From Desulfitobacterium dichloroeliminans LMG P-21439 (GTDB lineage: Bacteria > Bacillota > Desulfitobacteriia > Desulfitobacteriales > Desulfitobacteriaceae), in NCBI RefSeq assembly GCF_000243135.2, contig NC_019903.1:410001-474000 (forward strand): 64,000 bases of DNA. Direction: 5' to 3'. This document shows, in pieces, positions 16,780 to 26,217 of this stretch (positions within the stretch are counted from its first letter, which is position 1; every line of letters begins with the position of its first letter). Made by a program: the position numbers and the translations under genes. The notes under the pieces are model-generated. The model was not told the origin of the DNA. It worked only from the letters and a program-made list of their open reading frames with translations, and ran no database searches.

Positions 16780-17277
16780 ATGCTATGTCAACATTGTCAG
16801 CAAAGAGAGGCAAATGTCCAAATCACCAAAATAGACAATGGAGAGATGGTCAAACTTTTTATATGTGATCAATGCGCCAAAAACGCCCCGGAAGTAAGCT
16901 TCGTCTTCAACCCGGGAATCATTCCAGATTTTTTGCAGTCGCTCTTTAGTGTGACGACCAACTCTAAAGCCTTGCAGGAAGAAGCCTGTCCGCAATGTGG
17001 ACGTCGGCTTTCTGAAATCACCCAAGCCGGTAAGCTGGGTTGCAGTGGCTGCTATGATAAATTCCAGTCGGAGCTGGAGCCCATCCTGAGGAAAATCCAC
17101 GGGGGTGGCTACCATGTAGGTAAGATTCCTGCTCGCAAAGGAGCGTCCCTCCGGGAAAAAATGGAGGTCAAAAAACTTAAGGAAAAGCTTCAGCAACTCA
17201 TTCGCAATGAAGAATTTGAAGCAGCTGCGACGGTTCGCGATCAAATCCGTGAACTCGAGCAGAAGCTGGGGGAGTGA
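16780..17277 (+). CDS. mcsA: McsA, activator of the McsB arginine kinase
   Basis: A 165-residue cytoplasmic zinc protein. Four cysteine pairs are visible: CQHC, CDQC, CPQC and CSGC. A UVR motif follows (KLKEKLQQLIRNEEFEAAAT, about residues 130-150). McsA binds and activates McsB and responds to oxidative stress through its cysteines. It is separated from ctsR by 17 bp and is 4 bp from mcsB. Confidence 0.93.
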   Translation: MLCQHCQQREANVQITKIDNGEMVKLFICDQCAKNAPEVSFVFNPGIIPDFLQSLFSVTTNSKALQEEACPQCGRRLSEITQAGKLGCSGCYDKFQSELEPILRKIHGGGYHVGKIPARKGASLREKMEVKKLKEKLQQLIRNEEFEAAATVRDQIRELEQKLGE

Positions 17278-17281
17278 GACG

Positions 17282-18367
17282 ATGGAGAGAAAAGAACACT
17301 TGTTAAAACACAGTGAATGGATGAAGGAAAGGCCGGATATGCCTGTGGTCTTGAGCAGCCGAATTCGTCTAGCCCGTAATCTGGAGGGAGTTCCTTTCCC
17401 TTTGGGACTTTCTCAGGAAGCCTCTCAAGAGATTGAGGAGAAGCTTTCTCAGCAACTAGAAAAGTTGGCGATTGATGGTCAGAAGCTTACCTATTATTCG
17501 ATTAAGGATTTGACCGCGATTGAGCAATATGTCCTTATCGAAAAGCATTTAATCAGTCCGGCCCTTGTGAGTGCAAGAGGAGCTCGGGGGGTAGCCATAA
17601 ATCCCGATCATCGAGTTTCGGTGATGGTGAATGAAGAGGATCATCTCAGAATTCAGATCCTCCTTCCGGGGAATCAGTTAGAAGAGGCCTTTCGCATGGC
17701 GAATACCCTAGATGATGAGTTGGAACATCGCTTAGATCTGGCTTATCGAGAAAACCAAGGGTATCTGACCGCTTGCCCCACGAATGTCGGAACAGGCATG
17801 CGGGCCTCGGTGATGGTCCATATACCAGCACTTGTCATGACCCATCGGGTCCAGCAATTACTGGGAGCCCTTAATCATCTGGGTTTAGCGGTGCGGGGGC
17901 TTTACGGAGAAGGTTCTCAAGCCTTTGGGCATATCTATCAGGTATCCAATCAGATAACGTTGGGCAAGAGTGAAGAGGATACCCTGACCCATCTGGAAGC
18001 TGTGACTCGTCAGATCGTTGAGCAAGAAGTTCATGCTCGGGAGGGCTTGGGCCGAGAGGCTCGACTCACTCTTGAAGATAAAGTCTGGAGAGCAAGGGGT
18101 ACGCTAGAAAATGCCAGACTACTCAAATCGGAGGATGCTCTACAAAGCTTATCCCTAGATCGGCTGGGGGTAGACATGGGTATACTTCCTCCCCACCAGC
18201 GTAGCTTTAGCACCTTGCTAGTCGAGACCCTGCCTGCTTCCTTGCAATATATTTTAGAAAAAGAACTCACCCCGGAGCAACGGGATGAGCAGCGGGCCAA
18301 CTTTGTGCGCATGGCCATGAGTGAAGTGAAAGAGACCAATAAGGAAGGTGGAAACCAAAATGAATGA
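17282..18367 (+). CDS. mcsB: Protein arginine kinase McsB
   Basis: A 361-residue phosphagen-kinase-like enzyme that phosphorylates arginines in CtsR and in misfolded proteins, marking them for ClpCP. Motifs are [37 protein letters not shown] (catalytic loop with the reactive cysteine) and [20 protein letters not shown] 17282 follows GGGGGAG. An in-frame upstream extension inside mcsA is not used. The 3' end overlaps clpC by 8 bp. Confidence 0.95.
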   Translation: MERKEHLLKHSEWMKERPDMPVVLSSRIRLARNLEGVPFPLGLSQEASQEIEEKLSQQLEKLAIDGQKLTYYSIKDLTAIEQYVLIEKHLISPALVSARGARGVAINPDHRVSVMVNEEDHLRIQILLPGNQLEEAFRMANTLDDELEHRLDLAYRENQGYLTACPTNVGTGMRASVMVHIPALVMTHRVQQLLGALNHLGLAVRGLYGEGSQAFGHIYQVSNQITLGKSEEDTLTHLEAVTRQIVEQEVHAREGLGREARLTLEDKVWRARGTLENARLLKSEDALQSLSLDRLGVDMGILPPHQRSFSTLLVETLPASLQYILEKELTPEQRDEQRANFVRMAMSEVKETNKEGGNQNE

Positions 18368-20843
18368 AAAATTTACCGAAAAGGCATTAAAAGCTCTGCA
18401 GCTTGCTGCAGATGAGGCTCAACGCATGGGCTCTAATGTCATTGGGACAGAGCACCTTCTACTCGGCTTAGTCGATGAAGGTGAAGGAATTGCAGCTAAG
18501 TCGCTGCTGGGAATAGGGGTAACGCCGGAAAAGATTCGGGAGCAAATTGGAAATTTAACCGGTATTGGAGAGCCATATGCCGGCGAGGTTAGTCTCACTC
18601 CCCGGGTGAAACGGATTTTAGAATTAGCTAACGAAGAAGCTCGCCGTCATGGGGTGACTTATGTAGGTACAGAGCATCTCCTGCTCGGCCTCTTAATGGA
18701 AGGTGAAGGAGTCGCCGCACGAGTCCTCCGTAATCTTGGGGTGAGCCCGGAGAGAATTTGGAAGCAAGTGGTTCAGCTGTTGGGCGGACAGCCTGATGAT
18801 ACGCCGATGCCGAACGGTGCCCCTGCAAATGTTAATGCAAAGAATCCCGGACCCTCGAACACACCGGCCTTGAACGAGTTCGGCCGCGACCTGACTCAAC
18901 AGGCTCGGGATGGGAAGTTGGATCCGGTGGTTGGCCGCGAGGATGAGATTGAGCGGGTAGTTCAAGTGCTCAGTCGTCGGACCAAAAATAACCCGGTTTT
19001 GATCGGTGAACCGGGGGTGGGTAAAACTGCCATTGCGGAAGGCTTGGCCCAACGGATCATCTCTAATAAAGTACCTGAGACCTTAGCGGGCAAACGGGTG
19101 GTCACTCTGGATCTTTCCGCTGTGGTCGCCGGCAGTAAATATCGTGGAGAATTTGAAGAACGCCTCAAGAAAGTCATGGAAGAAATCCGGGTGGATGGCA
19201 AGATTATCGTCTTCATTGATGAGCTCCATACCCTAATCGGTGCCGGAGCAGCGGAGGGGGCTATCGATGCCGCTAATATCCTGAAACCGGCGTTAGCTCG
19301 TGGCGAACTGCAATGCATCGGCGCCACAACCTTAGATGAATACCGAAAATATATTGAAAAGGATCCGGCCCTCGAGCGGCGGTTCCAACCTATTAAGGTG
19401 GGTGAACCTACTGTTGAGCAGGCGATTCAAATCCTCTATGGTCTGCGGGATCGCTATGAAGCCCATCACCGGACGAAGATTACCGATGAAGCGATTGAAG
19501 CTGCGGTGAAGATGTCCGATCGCTATATCTCTGATCGTTTCCTGCCGGATAAGGCCATTGACTTGATGGATGAAGCGGCTTCTCGGGTGCGTTTGACAGC
19601 CTTTACAGCGCCTCCGGATCTCCAATCCTTAGAAGAAAAGATTGAAGCTCTCAAGAGTGAAAAGGAAGCGGCGGTATCCAGTCAGGAATTTGAAAAGGCT
19701 GCGAAATTCCGCGATGAAGAACACAAGCTTCGGGAAGAGCTTGCCCAACTGCGCAATTCTTGGGAAAGTAAGCGGGATGTTAGCGAAAGCCAAGTGGTTG
19801 CCGATGACATCGCTCAGATCGTCGCAAGCTGGACAGGAATTCCCGTAAAGAAGCTGGCTCAAGAAGAAAGTGAACGACTTCTTCGCCTTGAAGACACCCT
19901 CCATCAACGGGTGGTCGGACAAGAGGACGCTGTAAAAGCTGTGTCCCGGGCTGTACGTCGGGCCAGAGCAGGCCTGAAAGACCCCAAACGTCCCGTGGGC
20001 TCCTTTATCTTCTTAGGACCGACTGGGGTAGGGAAGACCGAGCTTGCTCGTGCCTTGGCTGAAGCGTTATTTGGTGAGGAAGATGCACTGGTACGCATCG
20101 ATATGTCCGAGTATATGGAAAAGCATGCAGTATCCCGCCTGGTGGGAGCGCCTCCCGGCTATATCGGCCATGATGAAGGGGGTCAGCTCACTGAAGCAAT
20201 CCGCCGTAAACCCTATAGTGTCATTTTATTGGATGAGATTGAAAAGGCTCACCCTGAGGTTTTCAATATCTTACTGCAAGTCTTAGAGGATGGCCGTCTG
20301 ACCGATACCAAGGGCAGAACCGTAGATTTCCGCAATGCAGTCATTATTATGACCTCCAATGTGGGTGCTTCCATGATGAAGAAGGAAGCTATGGGCTTTG
20401 CTAACCGCCGCGATGAAACGACAGAATATAAGAATATGAGTGCGCGGGTCATGGAAGATTTGAAAAAGACCTTCCGTCCGGAATTCCTTAACCGGGTTGA
20501 TGAGACTGTGGTCTTCCACTCACTGCAAAGTGAAGGCTTGTTGAAGATTACCGAGATCCTGATGAAGCAAGTCAGCACCCGCCTGAAGGAACAGGACTAT
20601 GATCTGCAAGTGGAGAAGAGTGCTCTTGAGCTTATCGCTAAGGAGGGCAATGACCCAACCTACGGTGCCCGTCCTCTCCGTCGAGCTATTCAACGCTTGA
20701 TTGAAGACGGTTTGTCAGAAAAAATCCTCCTCGGCGAGTTTAAACCCGGAGACAAGATCAAGGTGACGGCTGAAGAGGATAAAATTAAATTCTCCGGCGT
20801 AAAGGCTCGCAAAAGCAAGAAGGCTGTGACTTCTGAAAAATAA
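18360..20843 (+). CDS. clpC: ATP-dependent Clp protease ATPase subunit ClpC
   Basis: An 827-residue AAA+ unfoldase that feeds ClpP. It has two Clp N-repeats (residues 1-145) and a D1 ATPase with [16 protein letters not shown] middle domain has the UVR-like stretch [20 protein letters not shown], followed by a D2 ATPase with [16 protein letters not shown]. The ClpP-contact loop region reads MGF. ATG 18360 has AAGGAAGGTGG 9 nt upstream and overlaps the mcsB end. The next gene is 247 bp away, so clpC likely ends the CtsR operon. Confidence 0.96.
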   Translation: MNEKFTEKALKALQLAADEAQRMGSNVIGTEHLLLGLVDEGEGIAAKSLLGIGVTPEKIREQIGNLTGIGEPYAGEVSLTPRVKRILELANEEARRHGVTYVGTEHLLLGLLMEGEGVAARVLRNLGVSPERIWKQVVQLLGGQPDDTPMPNGAPANVNAKNPGPSNTPALNEFGRDLTQQARDGKLDPVVGREDEIERVVQVLSRRTKNNPVLIGEPGVGKTAIAEGLAQRIISNKVPETLAGKRVVTLDLSAVVAGSKYRGEFEERLKKVMEEIRVDGKIIVFIDELHTLIGAGAAEGAIDAANILKPALARGELQCIGATTLDEYRKYIEKDPALERRFQPIKVGEPTVEQAIQILYGLRDRYEAHHRTKITDEAIEAAVKMSDRYISDRFLPDKAIDLMDEAASRVRLTAFTAPPDLQSLEEKIEALKSEKEAAVSSQEFEKAAKFRDEEHKLREELAQLRNSWESKRDVSESQVVADDIAQIVASWTGIPVKKLAQEESERLLRLEDTLHQRVVGQEDAVKAVSRAVRRARAGLKDPKRPVGSFIFLGPTGVGKTELARALAEALFGEEDALVRIDMSEYMEKHAVSRLVGAPPGYIGHDEGGQLTEAIRRKPYSVILLDEIEKAHPEVFNILLQVLEDGRLTDTKGRTVDFRNAVIIMTSNVGASMMKKEAMGFANRRDETTEYKNMSARVMEDLKKTFRPEFLNRVDETVVFHSLQSEGLLKITEILMKQVSTRLKEQDYDLQVEKSALELIAKEGNDPTYGARPLRRAIQRLIEDGLSEKILLGEFKPGDKIKVTAEEDKIKFSGVKARKSKKAVTSEK

Positions 20844-20885
20844 TTCTCCATGAAATTTATCACTTCAATTATTAGCACTTAAATT

Positions 20886-20961
20886 TTGGTACTGGATAAG
20901 AGTTATGGTAAAATAAAAATATGCTATTCTAGGCTAGCCTAATTTCAGGGTTAGCCTAGAA
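20886..20961 (+). promoter_or_regulatory. Putative radA promoter followed by a 5' hairpin
   Basis: TTGGTA (20886-20891), a 17-nt spacer and TAAAAT (20909-20914) form a plausible promoter. A 10-bp stem TTCTAGGCTA/TAGCCTAGAA (20927-20936, 20952-20961) would lie at the very start of that transcript. The hairpin could instead be a weak terminator of the clpC operon, but it lacks a good T-run. Confidence 0.5.
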
Positions 20962-21090
20962 CTTTCTGCTGATGAACTATCGAATACTTAGTTAAAATTG
21001 GTACTTGGACTTAAAACTCGATGACCAAACGTATTGACCTATGAAGGCAAGGCTGAGGTGATCGGTGGCTAGAGAAAGGCGGACGCTCAT

Positions 21091-22440
21091 TTGGCGAAGA
21101 TAAAGACGCGGTTTTTTTGTCAAGCCTGCGGGCAAGAAAGCGCTCGTTGGTTAGGTAAATGTCCAGGCTGTGGGGAATGGAATACCTTAGTGGAGGAGAT
21201 TTTGGAGCGTTCCCCCTCTAAACGCACTTCCACAGGGGTTAGGGCGACGCCGTTGACCGAGATTAAGCTTCAGGAAGAAGAAAGAGTAAGCTCCGGTTGC
21301 CAAGAGCTGAACAGAGTCTTAGGAGGAGGCATTGTGCCGGGTTCCTTCGTTCTTTTAGGTGGGGAACCGGGGATTGGTAAATCTACCCTACTTCTGCAAA
21401 CAGCCGGGTTGTTGGCAAAAAAGATGGATGTCCTCTATATTTCCGGAGAAGAATCGGAAAAGCAGATCAAACTGCGAGCAGAACGTTTAGGAATTACTGA
21501 ATCCCACTTGCATATTCTGACGGAGACCCGACTCGATGTAATTAGGGATGTAGCTATAGCTATGAAGCCGGGGCTCTTGATTGTGGATTCTATTCAGACC
21601 ATGGTCTTGGAAGAACTGCAGGCAGCAGCAGGGAGTGTGAGTCAGGTCCGTGAGGGTGCTGCCTTCCTCATGCGCTTAGCCAAAGAGGAGGAAATCCCCA
21701 TCTTTTTGGTGGGTCATGTAACAAAAGAAGGAGCCATTGCCGGACCTCGGGTCTTGGAGCATATTGTAGATACGGTTCTCTATTTTGAAGGGGATCGCCA
21801 TCATGTGTACCGTTTGTTGAGGGCTGTGAAAAATCGCTTTGGTTCTACCAATGAGATTGGGGTATTTGAGATGCATGAAGATGGCTTGATTGAAGTTCCC
21901 AATCCCTCTCGGGTTTTTTTAGGAGAGAACTCTTCCACTGCACCGGGATCCTCCGTGGCGGTGGTCATGGAAGGCTCTCGACCACTGTTAGTAGAAATTC
22001 AAGCCTTGGTCACCCCAACGACCTACGGACCACCTCGTCGCACGGCCACGGGAATTGATTACAACCGGGTCTTGATGCTTTTGGCGGTGCTTGATAAAAA
22101 AGTGGGTTTCCATCTGGGAGCTCAGGATGTGTTCATCAATATTGCCGGTGGGATACGCATCGATGAGCCAGGAGTTGATTTAGCCTGCATTGCAGCGATT
22201 GCCTCCAGTATGCGAGATCGGCCTCTGAAGCGCTATGCCTTCATTGGTGAAGTAGGACTTACGGGTGAAGTGAGAGGAATTGCTCAGATTGAGAATCGGG
22301 TGAAAGAGGCGATGAAATTAGGCTTTGAAGGCTGCATCCTCCCGCAAGTCAATATTTCCGCTGTAAAAGGCACCCAAAGTTTTACGATTATTCCCGTAAA
22401 AACTGTCGAAGAAGCAGTTCAGGAAATGTTTGAGCCTTAG
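21091..22440 (+). CDS. radA: DNA repair protein RadA
   Basis: A 449-residue DnaB-like branch-migration ATPase that helps RecA in recombination. A C4 zinc finger (CQACGQESARWLGKCPGC, residues 10-27) leads into a RecA-like core with Walker A GGEPGIGKSTLLLQ. The RadA-specific KNRFG motif (AVKNRFGSTNE) and a Lon-like C-terminal domain follow (GGIRIDEPGVDLACIAAIAS). It starts at TTG 21091 with a weak AAAGGCGG. No disA follows, although that gene is the common neighbour in Firmicutes. Confidence 0.95.
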   Translation: MAKIKTRFFCQACGQESARWLGKCPGCGEWNTLVEEILERSPSKRTSTGVRATPLTEIKLQEEERVSSGCQELNRVLGGGIVPGSFVLLGGEPGIGKSTLLLQTAGLLAKKMDVLYISGEESEKQIKLRAERLGITESHLHILTETRLDVIRDVAIAMKPGLLIVDSIQTMVLEELQAAAGSVSQVREGAAFLMRLAKEEEIPIFLVGHVTKEGAIAGPRVLEHIVDTVLYFEGDRHHVYRLLRAVKNRFGSTNEIGVFEMHEDGLIEVPNPSRVFLGENSSTAPGSSVAVVMEGSRPLLVEIQALVTPTTYGPPRRTATGIDYNRVLMLLAVLDKKVGFHLGAQDVFINIAGGIRIDEPGVDLACIAAIASSMRDRPLKRYAFIGEVGLTGEVRGIAQIENRVKEAMKLGFEGCILPQVNISAVKGTQSFTIIPVKTVEEAVQEMFEP

Positions 22441-22445
22441 AAAAA

Positions 22446-22476
22446 ACAAATACCGTACCTTTAAAAAGATACGGTA
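22446..22476 (-). terminator. Minus-strand terminator
   Basis: TACCGTA (22451-22457) pairs with TACGGTA (22470-22476). On the minus strand the stem is followed by TTTGTTTTTT, fitting the end of the gene at 22536-22928. Confidence 0.65.
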
Positions 22477-22535
22477 AAAATTCATATTCGTTCTTGATTG
22501 TCGGGTGTGGAAAGGTACGTCAGAATTGAGTGGGC

Positions 22536-22928
22536 TTAGGTGAGGTTAAAGATGGTCAGGGTGGAGAGCTTCTTTTCTTGCTTCGCAAGGACCTCGCTTA
22601 GGGATATATCCAAGGTGTTGGCTAAAGCAGCTATATAAAAGAATTGTTCCCCTAGTTCTGCCTCGATGATGTCTTGGCAGTTTTCGCAAAGCTTCCCATC
22701 AATTTGGCTGTCGAGCAAATCCTTCAAGTCACTCATATTCGCCTCTTCCGGGATCGGCTTTTTATGGGCGTCAATACCTAAGCAGCCGCAATCGGTCACT
22801 GCCTTTACCACAGCTCGATTGACTCGAGAGGAGGTTTCCTGCCCTTTGGTAATGATATCTAAGATGCTTTGGTGACGAATCAGGAGGGTTTGCACGAGAG
22901 TTTGATAGCGATCTGTGAGATTATCCAT
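22536..22928 (-). CDS. Conserved Clostridia protein of unknown function (possibly annotated DUF1573)
   Basis: A 130-residue soluble protein. The start MDNLTDRYQTLVQTLLIRHQ is at ATG 22928; the GTG at 22943 overlaps the ribosome site and is less likely. Features are a CGCLGI segment with two cysteines, CENC, and an ELGEQFFYIAALANTLDISL stretch that resembles the C-terminal helix of MazG-like pyrophosphohydrolases. I recall similar short proteins beside carD in Clostridia labelled DUF1573, but I cannot confirm that label here. It is divergent from carD with its own consensus promoter. Function unknown. Confidence 0.75.
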   Translation of the reverse strand: MDNLTDRYQTLVQTLLIRHQSILDIITKGQETSSRVNRAVVKAVTDCGCLGIDAHKKPIPEEANMSDLKDLLDSQIDGKLCENCQDIIEAELGEQFFYIAALANTLDISLSEVLAKQEKKLSTLTIFNLT

Positions 22929-22960
22929 AAGTAGTTTCCTCACTCCTTTCTGACCCCTTA

Positions 22961-22990
22961 ATTATAACGAGCGGTTGGTAGAGTTGTCAA
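22961..22990 (-). promoter_or_regulatory. Consensus promoter of the 130-residue unknown protein
   Basis: On the minus strand TTGACA (22990-22985), an 18-nt spacer and TATAAT (22966-22961) give a perfect sigma-A pair, 33 bp before the chosen ATG. Confidence 0.85.
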
Positions 22991-23022
22991 TTTTCTACAT
23001 ACTTGCCAGGGAAAACAAAAAA

Positions 23023-23051
23023 TTGACAGGGATGCTTGTCTATGATATAAT
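23023..23051 (+). promoter_or_regulatory. carD promoter 1 (perfect consensus)
   Basis: TTGACA (23023-23028), a 17-nt spacer and TATAAT (23046-23051) match sigma-A consensus at all 12 positions. Confidence 0.88.
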
Positions 23052-23061
23052 TAAAAAATTT

Positions 23062-23090
23062 TTGACCCCTTATTCAATTGTTGCTATAAT
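23062..23090 (+). promoter_or_regulatory. carD promoter 2
   Basis: TTGACC (23062-23067), a 17-nt spacer and TATAAT (23085-23090). Its transcript would begin near 23097, leaving a leader of only about 14 nt that still holds the GGGGGG ribosome site. Confidence 0.8.
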
Positions 23091-23110
23091 GAGTATAAGG
23101 GGGGATCTCA

Positions 23111-23587
23111 ATGTTTTGTATCGGAGATAGAGTAGTTTACCCTATGCACGGAGCAGGTGTGATCGAAGCCATCGAAGAGAGAGAGGTACTTGGAGAGTCC
23201 CATCACTATTATGTCATGAATATTCCGATCGGGAATATGAAGGTTTTTATTCCTTTAAGTAATGTGAACCAGCTAGGTATTCGGGAAGTGATTTCATCTG
23301 ATGAGGTACCTCAGGTGCTTAAGATTCTTGAGAATGAAAGCACCCTTCCTGTTTTAGCCTGGAATAGACGCTATCGAGCCAATATGGATCGAATCAAGAG
23401 CGGCGATATTTATTCAATAGCGGAGGTGGTGCGCAGTCTTTCTCAGAGGGATCATGAAAAAGGTCTCTCGACTGGAGAGAAAAAAATGTATGACAATGCC
23501 TGTCAAATCATGGTCAGTGAATTGGTTTTGGCCGAGGGTGTAAAAGCTGACGAGATGACGCAGCGAATAAAGGGACTTCTTGCCTAA
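23111..23587 (+). CDS. CarD/CdnL-family RNA polymerase-binding regulator
   Basis: A 158-residue protein with an N-terminal CarD/TRCF RNA-polymerase-interaction Tudor-like domain (FCIGDRVVYPMHGAGVIEAI, then YVMNIPIGNMKVFIPLSN) and a helical C-terminal DNA-contacting domain (KSGDIYSIAEVVRSLSQRDH). Members bind the beta subunit and stabilise open complexes, notably at rRNA promoters. ATG 23111 follows AAGGGGGG. It has two tandem consensus promoters upstream. Confidence 0.93.
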   Translation: MFCIGDRVVYPMHGAGVIEAIEEREVLGESHHYYVMNIPIGNMKVFIPLSNVNQLGIREVISSDEVPQVLKILENESTLPVLAWNRRYRANMDRIKSGDIYSIAEVVRSLSQRDHEKGLSTGEKKMYDNACQIMVSELVLAEGVKADEMTQRIKGLLA

Positions 23588-23596
23588 ATTTTAGAA

Positions 23597-23626
23597 TTGA
23601 AAATATATGGTAATTGCGAGTATAAT
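23597..23626 (+). promoter_or_regulatory. Promoter before yacL-like gene
   Basis: TTGAAA (23597-23602), an 18-nt spacer and TATAAT (23621-23626), 41 bp before the start codon. Confidence 0.75.
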
Positions 23627-23669
23627 GGAAAAAGAATTCAGCCAAAATAATAATAAAGGAGGTGAAATG

Positions 23670-24839
23670 ATGATTCGCAAAATTGTACGCGGTATCATCA
23701 CGGTTTTAGCTGGAGCGTTAGGTTTTTATCTTAATGCTATTCTATTGAGGCTTAATGTATTGCAATCATTGGGATGGCCGATTTCTCCCATCTGGTCCTT
23801 TGTGGCGATGGCGGTAATTTTCGCTGGTGTTGGGTTCCTGATTGCTCCATCAAGTATGCGAGGTTTCTTAAAGATGATGACATGGTTTGACGCTCGCATG
23901 AACAAAGTTCCCACCCATGAGTTAATTGGTGGTGCTCTTGGTATTATCATCGGACTTATAATTGCTAGTTTATTAAGCAATGCCTTAAATGGCATCCCTA
24001 TTATTGGTAGTGTGATATCCATAATTCTAAGTGCTTCATTAGGTTACTTAGGCTTGATTATTGGAGTTAAACGCAAAGAAGAAATATTTGGCTTTTTCAA
24101 TTTTCTTCCGAGATTTAAGGGGGACAAAGGGGATAAGGGTAAAGGTAAAGATGGGCATCTAAGGCAAGGCTCAGATGCTTCTGCCCTCAATTATAAAATC
24201 TTGGACACGAGTGTGATTATCGATGGGCGCATCGCGGACATCGTCCAGACCGGCTTTCTTGAGGGTACGCTTCTCATCCCAGGCTTTGTTCTTGAAGAAC
24301 TGCAGCATATCGCAGACTCATCAGATCTCTTAAAGCGCAATCGTGGTCGCCGAGGGCTGGATATCCTGAACCAGATTTCCAAAGAAAGGTTAGCCAACAA
24401 TGTGGAAATCATGGAAGTGGATTTTGAGGATATCGCGGAAGTGGATAGTAAATTGGTTCGCTTAGGGCAAAATCTTGGCGCGCCGATTCTCACCAATGAC
24501 TATAACCTCAATAAGGTGGCGGAGTTACAAGGGGTAAAGGTCCTCAATATCAATGAACTGGCCAATGCGGTCAAGCCCATCGTACTTCCTGGAGAAGAGA
24601 TGGAAGTTCAAGTGATGAAGGAGGGCAAGGAACCCGGCCAAGGGGTAGCCTACTTGGATGATGGCACCATGATCGTGGTTGATACCGGTCGCAGATATAT
24701 GGGACAAACTATAACTGTGTTAGTCACCAGTGTTTTGCAGACTGCTGCAGGACGCATGATTTTCGCTAAACCGAAAGCCCTCCATGAAAAAAAGTCGATT
24801 GGCCTGTCAGCGACGAATGAGGTGGATGCCCTTGGTTAA
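23670..24839 (+). CDS. PIN/TRAM domain membrane protein (YacL-like)
   Basis: A 389-residue protein. Four N-terminal membrane segments (about residues 5-22, 33-52, 85-105 and 108-128) precede a PIN nuclease-like domain with LDTSVIIDGRIADI, VLEELQHIAD and ILTNDYNLNKVAELQGV, keeping the acidic metal ligands. A TRAM RNA-binding domain follows (PGEEMEVQVMKEGKEPGQGV). It is probably a membrane-tethered RNase; substrate unknown. ATG 23670 lies 7 nt after AGGAGG; the tandem ATG at 23667 is also possible. It overlaps ispD, so the isoprenoid genes are in the same unit. Confidence 0.9.
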   Translation: MIRKIVRGIITVLAGALGFYLNAILLRLNVLQSLGWPISPIWSFVAMAVIFAGVGFLIAPSSMRGFLKMMTWFDARMNKVPTHELIGGALGIIIGLIIASLLSNALNGIPIIGSVISIILSASLGYLGLIIGVKRKEEIFGFFNFLPRFKGDKGDKGKGKDGHLRQGSDASALNYKILDTSVIIDGRIADIVQTGFLEGTLLIPGFVLEELQHIADSSDLLKRNRGRRGLDILNQISKERLANNVEIMEVDFEDIAEVDSKLVRLGQNLGAPILTNDYNLNKVAELQGVKVLNINELANAVKPIVLPGEEMEVQVMKEGKEPGQGVAYLDDGTMIVVDTGRRYMGQTITVLVTSVLQTAAGRMIFAKPKALHEKKSIGLSATNEVDALG

Positions 24840-25518
24840 GCTGGGTGTTGTAATCCCTGCTGCAGGTCAAGGAAAGCGCATGGGAGCATCAATCCATAAG
24901 CAATTCATTCCTTTACGGGGACGACCGCTTCTCGCACATACCCTAGCTCTCTTTGAACAATCTGAGCTAATCAGTGAAATAGTTATTGTCGCCTCCCGAG
25001 AGGATCTGCAAACTATCGGTGAGTTAGTTGAAGCCGAGGGATTGCAAAAGGTTTCTTCCATCGTTATCGGTGGCAAAGAACGTCAAGAATCAGTATCTGC
25101 GGGGCTAAAGGCTCTCAGCCCGTTAATCCAAAGGGTGGCGGTCCATGATGGGGCTCGCCCCCTTTTGACATGTCAAGAATTAAACCGTTTTTTGACAGAG
25201 GCGGAAAAATTTAGGGCGGCAATTATGGCGATTCCGGTCAAGGATACGATCAAGAAGGTGGATTCTCAGGGCAAAGTCCTCGAGACCCCTCCTCGTGACA
25301 CCCTCAGGGCCGTCCAGACCCCGCAAGTCTTTGATCGGGTTCTTCTTGAAGAAGCCCATCAAAGGGCTGTCGAGTCAGGATATATGGCAACGGATGATGC
25401 AGCCTTAGTAGAATGGCTGGGTCACCCCGTTCAAACTCTTATGGGATCATTAGAGAATATTAAGGTCACGACCCCAGAGGATTTGGACTTAGCCGAAAGC
25501 ATCCTAGCCAAGCGCTGA
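24832..25518 (+). CDS. ispD: 2-C-methyl-D-erythritol 4-phosphate cytidylyltransferase
   Basis: A 228-residue enzyme of the MEP isoprenoid pathway, joining MEP and CTP to give CDP-ME. It opens with the nucleotide-binding GVVIPAAGQGKRMG and keeps HKQF, VHDGARPLL, the PVKDTIKKV loop and ATDDAALVEWLG. TTG 24832 is favoured because GAGGTG lies 7 nt upstream and the product then begins MVKLGVVIPAAG. ATG 24826 and ATG 24817 are alternatives inside or before that site. It overlaps the yacL-like stop. ispF follows after 204 bp. Confidence 0.94.
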   Translation: MVKLGVVIPAAGQGKRMGASIHKQFIPLRGRPLLAHTLALFEQSELISEIVIVASREDLQTIGELVEAEGLQKVSSIVIGGKERQESVSAGLKALSPLIQRVAVHDGARPLLTCQELNRFLTEAEKFRAAIMAIPVKDTIKKVDSQGKVLETPPRDTLRAVQTPQVFDRVLLEEAHQRAVESGYMATDDAALVEWLGHPVQTLMGSLENIKVTTPEDLDLAESILAKR

Positions 25519-25545
25519 AAAGTGAATAACATGAATACGTGAATA

Positions 25546-25560
25546 ACGGGGACAGGTCCC
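25546..25560. repeat. REP-like fragment
   Basis: ACGGGGACAGGTCCC, containing the small palindrome GGGAC-AG-GTCCC, resembles the core of REP-type repeats linked to Y1/RAYT transposases. Only one copy was noticed in this window, and it sits in the otherwise empty ispD-ispF gap. Confidence 0.4.
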
Positions 25561-25722
25561 TTGATTCGCTTGCATTCACCTTGAATCATTTTAGTGATGC
25601 TTCAGTTAGAGTAAAAGAAACATACTAAAAACACTTGGTTCGAGAATCGCAGCAAATAAGCGAATAAGGCCAAAATATTAAATGTACTAAATCATATTAA
25701 ATAAGGTTAAGGAGTCTGATTG

Positions 25723-26202
25723 ATGCTTAGAGTAGGGATTGGTTACGATGTTCATGCTCTGATGGAAGGCCGTCCGCTGATATTGGGTGGAATCGAGATT
25801 CCTCATGAAAAGGGGTTGCAGGGTCATTCTGATGCCGATGTTCTCACACATGCTATCATGGATGCGCTTCTCGGAGCCTTGGCCTTGGGTGACTTGGGAA
25901 AACATTTCCCAGATACTGATGAGCAATATCGGGGGATCTCCAGTATAAAGCTACTCGAACTAGTCATGGGACTAATGGCGGAAAGTGGCTATAAAATCGG
26001 TAATATAGATTGCATCATCGCGGCCCAACGCCCAAAACTCGCTCCCCATATACCACAAATGCGCGAGAATTTAGCTCGCGCTCTTAAGATGGATCTGGGG
26101 AGTGTCTCAGTAAAAGCCACCACCACAGAACACCTAGGCTTCGAAGGTAGAGAAGAAGGAATGAGTTCTCAGGCTGTGGTGCTTCTAGTTAAGAATGTCT
26201 AA
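25723..26202 (+). CDS. ispF: 2-C-methyl-D-erythritol 2,4-cyclodiphosphate synthase
   Basis: A 159-residue trimeric zinc enzyme of the MEP pathway, cyclising CDP-ME 2-phosphate. GYDVHAL supplies the zinc Asp and His. [20 protein letters not shown] and [12 protein letters not shown] are diagnostic, as is [13 protein letters not shown] near the C-terminus. ATG 25723 lies 8 nt after AAGGAG; the adjacent TTG is not needed. gltX follows after 15 bp. Confidence 0.95.
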   Translation: MLRVGIGYDVHALMEGRPLILGGIEIPHEKGLQGHSDADVLTHAIMDALLGALALGDLGKHFPDTDEQYRGISSIKLLELVMGLMAESGYKIGNIDCIIAAQRPKLAPHIPQMRENLARALKMDLGSVSVKATTTEHLGFEGREEGMSSQAVVLLVKNV

Positions 26203-26217
26203 GGAGGAAGGATATCT

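Noticed and set aside
17207-17281. N-terminally extended McsB starting inside mcsA
   Set aside because: The extension is the out-of-frame reading of the McsA UVR region. A proper ribosome site and ATG at 17282 give the family length.
22977-23110. A disA gene after radA
   Set aside because: The interval holds only promoters; the gene after radA is an unrelated 130-residue protein on the other strand.
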